Source of the DNA: an uncultured Spirochaetaceae bacterium
GTDB taxonomy: Bacteria; Spirochaetota; Spirochaetia; Sphaerochaetales; Sphaerochaetaceae
DNA: 43,729 bases
Assembly (NCBI GenBank): GCA_900321635.1
Contig: ONWV01000015.1
Location: 4,506-48,234, forward strand
Direction of reading: 5' to 3'
A program made the translations under genes and the position numbers. Under the pieces are notes generated by a model. That model saw only the letters and a list, made by a program, of their open reading frames with translations. It searched no databases and was not told where the DNA came from. Below, piece by piece: positions 33,193-41,514 of this stretch; the stretch's first letter is position 1; every line of letters starts with the position of its first letter.

Positions 33193-34690
33193 TTTCCTTT
33201 ATCTTTAAGCTCATTCCCTTTATGAAAGTTGCTTTTCCTTCCTGCGCGAAGATTCCAAGCATTGTCCCGGTGAAGCAGTTTCCGCATGTACAGCCTGTAG
33301 TGAGGGATGCATATGAAATCCTGTCTACTAGAATTCCGGCTGCATAGAACTCATACCATTCATTTGTGGTAACGATACTGAGATCAATTTCTCCGTGACA
33401 CTTTGGGATCTTCTTTTCTGTTGTTGTTGCTCCGAAATCATGAACATGTCTGTACATCGAGGCAAACACAGCATCGTTTTCCCGTCTGATCTCCAAACGC
33501 GCATGGTAGTTTGTCTGAAGCCAGGCACAGACTCCGGCAGTTCCTTCGAGACTGTCGGCATCAAGCTTTGCTGTAAAAACGCTGTTGAACTCCGGCTGTC
33601 TGAGAAGAAGCATGGTAGGGTGCCCAAGCGGCGTCTCAAGCTTCTGCTGTCCGACAAGTGTTAGAACAGATTCTTCAGCATTCCGGATATAGCAATCGTC
33701 TTTCGGGACTCTGATTTTCAGGACGGGGTAGTCGGAAAGAGACCTTGTGAAGTCCACAAAGAGACTGTCTCTGCGTTTCTGAACTGCAGAAACCACATCA
33801 TCCATGCTCAGCTCAACATGGCCGGACTGGCCTATGACGGGCCAGTCGTCATCTGTCCATGTGACAGGGGCCATGAAGGTCTCACGCCCGAGTGTTGTAA
33901 GCGGTACTGTTGTATTTCTCCTTGTTGCCAGAAAAACGGCAATCCAGTTGTCTGAACCAAGGTCTATGAGGTCGGCATGGCCTGTGCACTGAATGTCATG
34001 GCCTTTTCTGTTTGCATGGGACAGCACGGGATTGGACGGACAGCTTTCATATGGTCCGTGGATGTCACGGCTTCGCAACGCACAGACATGGTGGCCCATG
34101 CCTGTTCCGCCTTCTGCAAGAATCAGATAGTACCAGCCGTTTCTGAAGTAGATGTGCGGGGCTTCGGTTGAGGTTCCTCCGCAGCCTCCGGAAATCGGCA
34201 AAAGCGGCTCAAGAAGCTTTCCTGTATCAGGGTCGATGAAGGCTCCGAATATTCCGCGTGACTTGGTGTAGGGGTCGATTTCTCCGTTTGATGTGTAGAA
34301 ACAGCGTCCGTCTTCTGTAAAGAACAAAGAGGGATCTATGCCTGTTTTCCAGATGACGGCCGGCTCTGTCCACGGACCGTGTATGTTCTCTGCAGACACG
34401 ACGAAGTTGAATTTCAGGTATTTGTTTGTTGTTACCATGTAAAAACGTCCGCCGTGGTATCTGAGCGTTGCAGCATAGAGTCCCAGGCTGTCCGGAGATC
34501 TGTCTAAATCAAGGTGACGGGCAGTCTTGAGCACGCTGTCACAGTATGTCCAGTTCATCAGGTCCTTGCTTTCCCAAATGGTAACGCCCGGGAAATACTC
34601 GAATGTGGATGTTACGATGTAGTAGGTTCCATCCGCATAACAGATGGACGGATCTGGGTTGAAGCCTGTGATTATTGGATTTCTGAACAT
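33185..34690 (-). CDS. Glycoside hydrolase family 43 (beta-xylosidase/arabinofuranosidase type)
   Basis: 501 residues. The N-terminal five-bladed propeller opens NPIITGFNPDPSICYADG, which contains the catalytic-base Asp. GIDPSLFFTEDGRCFYTSNG gives the pKa-modulating Asp, and GGTSTEAPHIYF the general-acid Glu. The C-terminal 180 residues are a beta-sandwich as in XynB-type members. No signal peptide, so it acts on imported oligosaccharides. Likely substrates are xylo-oligosaccharides or arabinosyl side chains. It is divergent from the Lpl-type ABC operon (130 bases between starts), which may be co-regulated. A possible promoter on the minus strand (TTGACG, 17 bases, TAGGCT) is weak. Confidence 0.9.
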   Translation of the reverse strand: MFRNPIITGFNPDPSICYADGTYYIVTSTFEYFPGVTIWESKDLMNWTYCDSVLKTARHLDLDRSPDSLGLYAATLRYHGGRFYMVTTNKYLKFNFVVSAENIHGPWTEPAVIWKTGIDPSLFFTEDGRCFYTSNGEIDPYTKSRGIFGAFIDPDTGKLLEPLLPISGGCGGTSTEAPHIYFRNGWYYLILAEGGTGMGHHVCALRSRDIHGPYESCPSNPVLSHANRKGHDIQCTGHADLIDLGSDNWIAVFLATRRNTTVPLTTLGRETFMAPVTWTDDDWPVIGQSGHVELSMDDVVSAVQKRRDSLFVDFTRSLSDYPVLKIRVPKDDCYIRNAEESVLTLVGQQKLETPLGHPTMLLLRQPEFNSVFTAKLDADSLEGTAGVCAWLQTNYHARLEIRRENDAVFASMYRHVHDFGATTTEKKIPKCHGEIDLSIVTTNEWYEFYAAGILVDRISYASLTTGCTCGNCFTGTMLGIFAQEGKATFIKGMSLKIKETI

Positions 34691-34735
34691 GGTCTAAGCC
34701 TAATCCTGAGAGGTATTCACGTCAACAGGCAAATT

Positions 34736-34762
34736 TTGACATGTCAGTTTTTAATCTGTCAA
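34736..34762. promoter_or_regulatory. TTGACA/TGTCAA inverted repeat upstream of the Lpl-type operon
   Basis: TTGACA (34736-34741) and TGTCAA (34757-34762) form an inverted repeat. The first part belongs to the perfect palindrome TGACATGTCA (34737-34746). The element directly abuts the -35 box at 34763, an activator-type position, and shares the string ATCTGTCA with the repeats at 29098-29123. Confidence 0.5.
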
Positions 34763-34792
34763 TTTACAACTCGATTTTTTCGTTCTGATAAT
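34763..34792 (+). promoter_or_regulatory. Predicted promoter of the Lpl-type ABC operon
   Basis: TTTACA (34763-34768), 18 bases, GATAAT (34787-34792). Transcription would start near 34799, and AGGAGA precedes the ATG at 34821. Confidence 0.55.
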
Positions 34793-34820
34793 GAAGTTGA
34801 TACTAAGAGGAGACTGACTT

Positions 34821-35780
34821 ATGAAGGCACTTAAGTCAAATCAAAGCACTGGAGAAGTCTATATAAGAGAACCTCTCTCCAGTCGTCTCAGGAAGGACTG
34901 GAAGAAGAACAAGACTCTTTATCTTCTTTTCCTGCCTGTTCTTGCTTACTATATTGTATTTCAGTACGGACCCATGGCAGGTCTTTTCATTGCGTTTCAG
35001 AACTACAAGCCCATCAAAGGCGTGTTCGGAAGTAAATGGGTTGGACTGAAGAATTTCAAGGACTTCTTTGAAAGCTACTACTTCTGGAGAGTTCTCAGAA
35101 ACACAATCAGAATCAGTGTCACGAACCTGATCTTCAGCTTCCCGATGCCGATCATCCTCGCTCTGCTTATCAATGAGCTCAGGACAAAGCACTTCAAGAA
35201 GGCTGTGCAGACAATCACATATCTGCCGCACTTCATCTCGCTTGTCGTCATCATGTCGATGCTTGCCGACCTCACATCCAGAAACGGTGCCATCACACAG
35301 TTTCTGACGCACTTCGGTTTCACTCCGACAACAATGCTTCAGGAACAGAAGTACTTCCTTCCTCTTTATATTATATCCGGAATCTGGCAGAACATCGGAT
35401 GGAACTCAATCATCTACCTGTCTGCCATTGTCGGAATTGATGCCGAGCTTTACGAGGCGGCCAAGATCGACGGTGCAGGAAAGATGAGACAGCTTTTCTC
35501 CGTCACTCTTCCGTGTCTTCTTCCGACAATCATCATCATGTTCATCCTTCAGATGGGAAAGATGTTCAATGTCGGTCACGAGAAGATCCTTCTTATGTAC
35601 AACCCGCTCACATATGAGGTCGCAGATGTAATCAATACCTACGTGTACAGCCAGGGTCTTGTGAACATGAACTGGAGCTACTCCGCTGCAGTCGGCATGT
35701 TCAACTCGATTGTCAGCTTCCTTCTTGTCTGGGGTACCAACAAGTTCAGCAAGAAGCTCAGCGGTTCAAGCCTGTGGTGA
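34821..35780 (+). CDS. Carbohydrate ABC transporter permease, LplB type
   Basis: 319 residues with six membrane helices. LFLPVLAYYIVFQYGPMAG, IAFQNYKP-type IAFQNYKPIKG and the EAA loop AELYEAAKIDGAGKMRQLF are diagnostic of the LplB branch of MalF-like permeases. These import complex or acidic oligosaccharides together with an LplC-type partner and a family-1 binding protein, all present here. No ATPase gene is in the operon; as is common for this branch, a shared MsmK-type ATPase elsewhere would be used. It starts at ATG 34821 with AGGAGA upstream, and the next gene follows closely. Confidence 0.9.
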   Translation: MKALKSNQSTGEVYIREPLSSRLRKDWKKNKTLYLLFLPVLAYYIVFQYGPMAGLFIAFQNYKPIKGVFGSKWVGLKNFKDFFESYYFWRVLRNTIRISVTNLIFSFPMPIILALLINELRTKHFKKAVQTITYLPHFISLVVIMSMLADLTSRNGAITQFLTHFGFTPTTMLQEQKYFLPLYIISGIWQNIGWNSIIYLSAIVGIDAELYEAAKIDGAGKMRQLFSVTLPCLLPTIIIMFILQMGKMFNVGHEKILLMYNPLTYEVADVINTYVYSQGLVNMNWSYSAAVGMFNSIVSFLLVWGTNKFSKKLSGSSLW

Positions 35781-35791
35781 GGAGGTCCGGT

Positions 35792-36694
35792 ATGTCAGAA
35801 GAGAAAAACGTAATCATCAAGTCAAAGAAAGTAAGATATACCGTAGGAGAACAGATTTTCCACGCTGTGAACGTGGTAATCTGTACGCTGCTCTCACTCG
35901 CCGTCCTGCTTCCGATTCTGAACATCCTGTTCGGTGCTTTCTCCGATCCGTATGAGGTCATGAAGCACAACGGACTGTTTCTGTATCCGGTCAAGCCGAC
36001 ACTGTACAATTTCAGCCTGGTATTCAAAAATCCGAGCATCCTTACAGGATACCTCAACACACTCTTTGTCGTTGTGGTCGGAACTGCATTGAACGTGCTT
36101 CTTTCGCTGATCGGAGCATATGTTCTCTCACGCAAGGACGCAATGCTGGTCAAAGTACTGACACTGATGATTGTCTTCACAATGTACTTCCAGGGTGGAA
36201 TCATTCCGTCATATTTGGTTGTCGAGTCCCTCGGACTCATCAACACCAGATGGTCGCTGATTCTTCCGGGTGCAGTAAGCACATTCAACATGATAGTTAT
36301 GAGGACCGCCATGGCTCAGGTTCCGGACAGCCTTCCTGAGTCTGCTATGATTGACGGTGCCAAGCATCATCAGGTTCTGTTTTTAATCATGACACCGCTT
36401 TGCAAGGCGACTGTTGCGGTAATTGTTCTTTACTATGCGGTTGCACACTGGAACTCATGGTTCGGCGCATTCCTCTATCTGAGAGACAAGGCCAAGTATC
36501 CGCTTCAGCTGATTCTGCGCCAGATTCTGTTCCAGGATGAGACGAACAGCATGGCGGCTGAGTCACTGGCACTGTCAAGCGAGGCGGTAAAGTACGCAAC
36601 AATCGTCGTTGCCACACTTCCTATTCTGGCGGCTTATCCGTTCCTTCAGAGATACTTCGTTAAGGGCGTTATGGTCGGCGCAGTCAAGGGGTGA
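35792..36694 (+). CDS. Carbohydrate ABC transporter permease, LplC type
   Basis: 300 residues with six membrane helices. LLPILNILFGAFSDPYEV and NTLFVVVVGTALNVLLSLIG are typical of the N-terminal half. The EAA loop is ESAMIDGAKHHQVLFLI, and the protein ends RYFVKGVMVGAVKG, the standard end of LplC/YtcP proteins. It pairs with the preceding LplB-type subunit. ATG 35792 is chosen because AGGAGG lies 6 bases upstream; an earlier in-frame GTG at 35774 would overlap the upstream gene. Confidence 0.9.
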   Translation: MSEEKNVIIKSKKVRYTVGEQIFHAVNVVICTLLSLAVLLPILNILFGAFSDPYEVMKHNGLFLYPVKPTLYNFSLVFKNPSILTGYLNTLFVVVVGTALNVLLSLIGAYVLSRKDAMLVKVLTLMIVFTMYFQGGIIPSYLVVESLGLINTRWSLILPGAVSTFNMIVMRTAMAQVPDSLPESAMIDGAKHHQVLFLIMTPLCKATVAVIVLYYAVAHWNSWFGAFLYLRDKAKYPLQLILRQILFQDETNSMAAESLALSSEAVKYATIVVATLPILAAYPFLQRYFVKGVMVGAVKG

Positions 36695-36698
36695 TGAA

Positions 36699-37445
36699 AT
36701 GTTTGTTCCGGGTATGGTAAGCGCAACATTCAAAAACACGGATATCGACGGAGTCCTGTCAATCATGGACAGGGCCTCGCTGCATGCCATTGAGTGGAGC
36801 GAAAACCATCACATCAAGGCCGGAGATCTTGTTATGGCCCGTGAAACTGCGGCAAAAACTGCAGACAGGGGCATAGATATTGTCGGGTACGGCTCATACT
36901 ACAGGCTCGGAGAAGGTATGGACATCAGAACCAGCCTTGATAATGCTGCCTCAATGGGCTGCACGCAGATGAGAATTTGGGCAGGGACTAAGGCCTCTTC
37001 GGATGTCTCTCCCGAGGAACGTGATAAGTTGGCTTCTGAGCTTGGTCAGGCTGCTGAAATTGCATCCTCCTACGGAATCATCCTGAACCTGGAGTGGCAC
37101 AAGAACACCCTGACAGACACCAATGAGTCAGCTCTGGATCTTCTGAGACAGCTTGATGATCCATGGGTAAGGACTCTGTGGCAGCCGACCCAGGAACTGT
37201 CCTTCGAAGAGAGGGCAGAAGGCCTTGAGATGATTGCCCCGTACCTTTCGTACCTGCATGTCTATTACTGGGATGAGACGGGAAGAAGACCTTTCAGTGA
37301 AGGTCTTGAGCACTGGAGAAGGTATTTTTCGATACTTGATCCGAAAACTGTTTATCCTGCGCTTCTGGAGTTTGTCAAAGAAAACACCGAAGAGCAGTTT
37401 CTTATGGATGTTAAGGCTCTTAAGGGGCTTATTGAAGAGTTTTGA
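36699..37445 (+). CDS. Sugar phosphate isomerase/epimerase-like TIM barrel
   Basis: 248 residues, the shortest barrel enzyme in the window. Segments LHAIEWSENHHIKAGD, MRIWAGTKASS, IILNLEWHKNTLTD, VRTLWQPTQ and LSYLHVYYWDE follow the AP_endonuc_2 strand order with acidic and His ligands; however, the Asp-His of a typical DPSH-type strand is replaced by WQPTQ, so metal binding may differ. It starts at ATG 36699 after AAGGGGTGA, only 4 bases past the permease stop. Its place between a transporter and a PreA-like flavoprotein suggests action on the imported sugar. The reaction is unknown. Confidence 0.8.
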   Translation: MFVPGMVSATFKNTDIDGVLSIMDRASLHAIEWSENHHIKAGDLVMARETAAKTADRGIDIVGYGSYYRLGEGMDIRTSLDNAASMGCTQMRIWAGTKASSDVSPEERDKLASELGQAAEIASSYGIILNLEWHKNTLTDTNESALDLLRQLDDPWVRTLWQPTQELSFEERAEGLEMIAPYLSYLHVYYWDETGRRPFSEGLEHWRRYFSILDPKTVYPALLEFVKENTEEQFLMDVKALKGLIEEF

Positions 37446-37460
37446 GAAAGGAGAGCTTAT

Positions 37461-38684
37461 ATGGCTGACATGCATGTTGATTGTTTTGACATGATCAATC
37501 CGTTTGTGATTGCCTCCAGTCCCGCTACAAGGGGAGCCGACAATGTGATAAAGAGCTCCGCCTGCAAGCCGGGTGCTATAACAATGCGTAATTTCGGACA
37601 CGGAATGGGCGGCGGCGGATTCTTCTATCCGTCATTCGATGCCGTACTGAAAGGACAGCCGGCATTCCACTCTCATGCGGTCGGAAAGCAGCTTCCCGAT
37701 ACAATGGCATCTCTTGATCAGTACTGTGAGGAAGTCAGGCGCGCAAGACGTGATATGTATCCTGAGACAAAGCTCTGGGCATCTGTAGGCCATTATCATG
37801 ATATTGAGAAATATCCCGATTGGAAGGACAGATGGAAGAGGGAGGCCCGCGAGGTGGTAGCCGCCGGTGCTGATGCTGTTGAGCTTCATTTCAACACACC
37901 TGGTGTCGCAACAGCCTCAGACAGGCAGTTCAACTACTACCAGCTGGTTTCAAGCTGTACAAAGATGATCAAAGAAACCATCCCCGGAACTCCTGTTATG
38001 GTGAAACTTGCCATAGAGGACTGCGACTGTCTCACGTCAATAAGAGAGGCCGTGGCTGCCGGTGCGGATGCTGTCGGTCCTACAGCCAGATGGAGAGCCT
38101 TCTACTTTGATCTTGACTATAAGTCAACACAGCCCAGACCGGGCTCGGGTTACGGCGGAACACAGGCAAACCCACTGGTGTGCTTTGAGATTGCAGACGC
38201 CCGCACAAGGGGAATCACAATTCCGATGTATGCAGGCGGAGGTGTGTTCTCATATGATCAGGCGCTCAGATACATCATGGCCGGTGCCGAGATGGTTCAG
38301 CTCGGAGCTATTGCCTGCTCAGGCGGAATCAAGGTCTGCGAGAGACTTATCAGACAGTGCTCCGGTTGGATGGATAAGAACGGCTATGCAAGTGTCAGGG
38401 ACCTTAAGGGTGTGGCTCTTGAGCTCTTCAATATGAGCGGAGATTTTTCAAAGAGAAGACAGGATAAGCTCGGTGAGGCTTACAGACTTCGTCAGCCGGA
38501 TTCTGACAAATGCATCGGATGCGGACGCTGTCAGGATGTCTGCTGGTACAAGGGAATAGAGGTCAAGGACAAGAAGGCCGAAAAGACAGAGAACTGCATC
38601 GGATGCGGTTACTGCTTCCAGGTTTGTCCGACCAAGGCGCTTGAGGTCGATGCCGCAGGCATCCTCAAGAGCGCATGGGACTGA
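37461..38684 (+). CDS. Dihydroorotate-dehydrogenase-fold protein with two C-terminal 4Fe-4S motifs (PreA-like, divergent)
   Basis: 407 residues. Residues about 10-330 follow the FMN-barrel pattern of PreA (NPFVIASSPATRGADN, ADAVELHFNTPG, VMVKLAIEDCDCLTSIREAV, IPMYAGGGVFSYDQALRYIM, AGAEMVQLGA). At the end are two ferredoxin motifs, CIGCGRCQDVC from about residue 351 and CIGCGYCFQVCP near 375. Compared with the protein at 3676 it has no N-terminal cysteine domain, and the ECNFSCP segment reads ELHFNTP, so the catalytic neighbourhood has changed. It is likely a cytosolic Fe-S flavoprotein passing electrons to a sugar-derived or cyclic substrate. It lies inside an oligosaccharide uptake operon. 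GAGAAAGGAGAG precedes its start. Confidence 0.8.
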   Translation: MADMHVDCFDMINPFVIASSPATRGADNVIKSSACKPGAITMRNFGHGMGGGGFFYPSFDAVLKGQPAFHSHAVGKQLPDTMASLDQYCEEVRRARRDMYPETKLWASVGHYHDIEKYPDWKDRWKREAREVVAAGADAVELHFNTPGVATASDRQFNYYQLVSSCTKMIKETIPGTPVMVKLAIEDCDCLTSIREAVAAGADAVGPTARWRAFYFDLDYKSTQPRPGSGYGGTQANPLVCFEIADARTRGITIPMYAGGGVFSYDQALRYIMAGAEMVQLGAIACSGGIKVCERLIRQCSGWMDKNGYASVRDLKGVALELFNMSGDFSKRRQDKLGEAYRLRQPDSDKCIGCGRCQDVCWYKGIEVKDKKAEKTENCIGCGYCFQVCPTKALEVDAAGILKSAWD

Positions 38685-38696
38685 TGAGGTGATGTG

Positions 38697-39821
38697 ATGG
38701 AGACAAGAGTTCTGCTCTGCGGAATGGGCGGCTACGGTGAAAACTACGTCAAGGAATATCTTGAACGGGATGTTCTTGGCTCGACCCTTGTGGGAATTGC
38801 CGATCCGTTTGCTCAGAAAAGCCCTCTTTATGCCGATGTAATGGCAAAGAATATCCCGGTCTATGACTCTATGGACAGCTTCTATGCGCATGACAGGGCC
38901 GACCTTGCCATAATCTCATCCCCGATTCACACTCATTTTCCATATGTGATGTCGGCTCTTGAGCACGGCAGCTGCGTTCTTACGGAAAAGCCTGTCTGCT
39001 TTGACCTTAATCAGTTTCAGAAGATGATCGATAAGAGCCGAAGCACCGGTTTGTTCGTGGCCGTAGGTTATCAGCTGTGCTTTTCAAAAGAAGTTCTTGC
39101 TCTGAAGAAAGACATAATTGACGGCATGTACGGAAAACCCGTCAGGATGAAGACCATCAGGCTTATGAGACGCAATGATGTCTACTACGGCCGTTCCTCA
39201 TGGGCAGGGGCTCTGCGCTGCGGAGGTGAGCTTGTCTATGACTCACCGTTTACCAATGCCTGCGCCCATCAGTTCCAGAATATGGTGTTCCTGCTCGGAA
39301 AGAAGATGGATGAGAGTGCAACGACAGTCTCATGTAAAGGAATCCTTGCAAAAATCAGACCGAACATCACAAACTGTGACACCGCAAGTCTTGAGTTTGT
39401 AACTGATGACGGGGTTGTCCTGCAGTACCATGCATCCCATGCGGTGGACGAGGCTAAGGTAGGACCTCTCAGTGTCTATGAGTTTGAAAACGGCACTGTG
39501 GAGCAGGGAGAATCCGGCTTTGTGGGAAGGCTCAATGACGGAACCGTCAGAGACTACACCGGAATTGACAAGGGCGAACGTCTTGAGAAGCTCTGGGAGA
39601 GCATACGCTGTGTGCAGGAGGGCCGTGTTCCGGTCTGCACACTCAAGACGGCTTTCGAGCATACCCATGCAGTACTTATGGCACAGCAGATGGGAGTCAG
39701 GGATCTGTCTTCCCGTGCCGAGAGTAAAAAGGATGACAAGGGCATCGTCTATTACACGATAGACGGCCTTGGCAAAGAACTAGTGAATGCATATGCGCAG
39801 TGGCGCATCGCAGATATTTAG
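38697..39821 (+). CDS. Gfo/Idh/MocA-family oxidoreductase
   Basis: 374 residues. The Rossmann start is VLLCGMGGYGENYV; ADLAIISSPIHTHFPYV and LTEKPVCFD (the EKP motif) follow. The C-terminal domain has GGELVYDSPFTNACAHQFQNMVFLLG, where the usual D-x-G-x-H catalytic pattern is altered (DSPFTNACAHQ), although the His is retained. It should use NAD(P) on a sugar or sugar acid. ATG 38697 is preferred over the GTG three bases earlier because GAGGTGA is better placed. It is the second such enzyme in the window, again next to a TIM-barrel isomerase in an ABC operon. Confidence 0.85.
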   Translation: METRVLLCGMGGYGENYVKEYLERDVLGSTLVGIADPFAQKSPLYADVMAKNIPVYDSMDSFYAHDRADLAIISSPIHTHFPYVMSALEHGSCVLTEKPVCFDLNQFQKMIDKSRSTGLFVAVGYQLCFSKEVLALKKDIIDGMYGKPVRMKTIRLMRRNDVYYGRSSWAGALRCGGELVYDSPFTNACAHQFQNMVFLLGKKMDESATTVSCKGILAKIRPNITNCDTASLEFVTDDGVVLQYHASHAVDEAKVGPLSVYEFENGTVEQGESGFVGRLNDGTVRDYTGIDKGERLEKLWESIRCVQEGRVPVCTLKTAFEHTHAVLMAQQMGVRDLSSRAESKKDDKGIVYYTIDGLGKELVNAYAQWRIADI

Positions 39822-39866
39822 GAGAAATCAAAAAAGTGGGTCAAACCACAAAAGGAGAAGAAGAAA

Positions 39867-41438
39867 ATGAAGAAAGCATTACTCGTTTTGCTTGCTGTCC
39901 TTTTTGTCGCAGGTTCTGTGTTCGCACAGTCAGCAGCTGAGACAAAGTCAGAAGGACCGGATGAGCTCACCTACTGGGCATCACTGAACGCAGCCATTAC
40001 AGCAAACAGCTTTGATGAGCTTCCGTACTGGCAGGAGCTGATGGCAAGGACCAACACCAAGGTCTCTTTCCAGCATGTTGCCGCCAACAACAACGTTGCT
40101 GAGGCTTTCGCAGTCCTTACAGCATCCCGCAGATCCATGCCGGACATCATCGAGTACAAGTGGATCAACTACGCAGGCGGTCCTCAGAAGGCCATCGATG
40201 ACGGTGTCATCATTGCTCTGAACGACTACATGGAGTATGCTCCGAACCTCAAGAAGTTCCTCGACGAGCATCCTGATATCGCCAACATGGTCAAGACGGA
40301 TGAAGGCAACTACTACTGCTTCCCGTTCCTCAGAGGCGACAGCTACACCAACAACACCCTGCTCTACACAGAAGGCTGGGTCTACAGGACAGACCTTCTT
40401 GCCAAGGCTGGTGTTACTTCCATTCCTGAGACTCCGGATGAGCTCTATGACGCTCTTGTCAAGATCAAGGCTTCCGGACTTGTCGAGTGGCCGATTGCAA
40501 TCAGAGGCGACCATATCAACAGAGTCTTCGCTCCTGGATTCGATTCATGGGGAGAGAACGAGGGAATCTATGTTGACAACGGCGTCGTCAAGAGCGGACT
40601 TCTCGAGCACAACCGCTATGACTATCTTGTCTTCCTGAACAAGCTCTACAAAGAGGGACTTCTTTACAGCGACTATCTGACACTGGACAAGAAGGGAATG
40701 GGTAACCTGATCCTCAACAGCACAACAGCCATCGGATATGCTCCTGGCGGAAGCGGAATCGGAACATGGCTGCCTCAGATGCAGAAGAATGACCCGACAG
40801 TCACAATGAGCTCAGCAAAGCCGCTGTCACCTGTCAAGGGCAGACTCTCAATGTTCGCAAAGATGGATACCATCTACTCCAACGCCGGTGATTCAGCAGC
40901 CATCACAACAAGCTGCAAGAACATCCCCGCAGCAATGAGACTTCTTGACTATCAGTTCAGCAAGGAAGGTCACATGCTTGCCAACTACGGTATCGAGGGT
41001 GTCTCCTATAAGATGGAGAACGGCGAGCCTGTCTACCTCCCGGAGGTTCTGGCAGACAACGGAACCCTCTCATCAGAGAAGGCATGGAAGTACATGAGAT
41101 TCACAATCAACGGACCGTTCGTACAGGAGCCTGAGGCACAGAAGTTCTACTATGCTGTTCCTGAGCTCCAGCAGGCTCTCGAGCTCTGGGCACAGACAAC
41201 TTACGGCGAGCATGATATGTCTCTGATCACAGTCTCCTCCGCACATGCCGATGAGTATGCCAGAATCGTCAATGACGTCAAGACATACGCAAAGGAGTGG
41301 GAGAACAAGTTCATCACCGGCGCTGTACCTCTCAACGAGCAGACATTCGCCGAGTACCAGAACGGACTCAAGGGTCTGAAGCTTGAGCAGGCTGTCGCCT
41401 GGAGACAGGAAGCCTACGACGCTTATGTCGCAAGATAA
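39867..41438 (+). CDS. Extracellular solute-binding protein family 1, LplA type
   Basis: 523 residues, the size of LplA-type oligosaccharide-binding proteins. The signal peptide ALLVLLAVLFVAGSVFA ends at a type-I site with no lipobox cysteine. The mature part has SRRSMPDIIEYKW, the GVTSIPETPDELYDALVKIK segment and FAKMDTIYSNAGDSAAITTSC typical of this group. It would deliver an oligosaccharide to the LplB/LplC-type permeases. A strong AGGAGAAGAAG-rich ribosome site precedes the ATG. A terminator-like hairpin follows the stop, as after the binding protein at 25335. Confidence 0.9.
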   Translation: MKKALLVLLAVLFVAGSVFAQSAAETKSEGPDELTYWASLNAAITANSFDELPYWQELMARTNTKVSFQHVAANNNVAEAFAVLTASRRSMPDIIEYKWINYAGGPQKAIDDGVIIALNDYMEYAPNLKKFLDEHPDIANMVKTDEGNYYCFPFLRGDSYTNNTLLYTEGWVYRTDLLAKAGVTSIPETPDELYDALVKIKASGLVEWPIAIRGDHINRVFAPGFDSWGENEGIYVDNGVVKSGLLEHNRYDYLVFLNKLYKEGLLYSDYLTLDKKGMGNLILNSTTAIGYAPGGSGIGTWLPQMQKNDPTVTMSSAKPLSPVKGRLSMFAKMDTIYSNAGDSAAITTSCKNIPAAMRLLDYQFSKEGHMLANYGIEGVSYKMENGEPVYLPEVLADNGTLSSEKAWKYMRFTINGPFVQEPEAQKFYYAVPELQQALELWAQTTYGEHDMSLITVSSAHADEYARIVNDVKTYAKEWENKFITGAVPLNEQTFAEYQNGLKGLKLEQAVAWRQEAYDAYVAR

Positions 41439-41465
41439 TAGCAAAGGTTTATTATCCTGATTATC

Positions 41466-41499
41466 ATGTGGGGTGGCCCTTGCGGCCATCCCACATTTT
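41466..41499 (+). terminator. Intercistronic terminator/attenuator hairpin after the LplA-type gene
   Basis: ATGTGGGGTGGCC (41466-41478) pairs with GGCCATCCCACAT (41484-41496), 13 bp with one G-U pair and a 5-base loop, followed by TTTG. The short T-run suggests partial termination or 3'-end protection, which would favour the binding protein over downstream enzymes. Confidence 0.65.
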
Positions 41500-41514
41500 G
41501 CGGAGAACATTCAT

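Noticed and set aside
39981-40514. Minus-strand frame of 177 residues
   Set aside because: Antisense to the LplA-type binding protein; composition and lack of motifs indicate a shadow.
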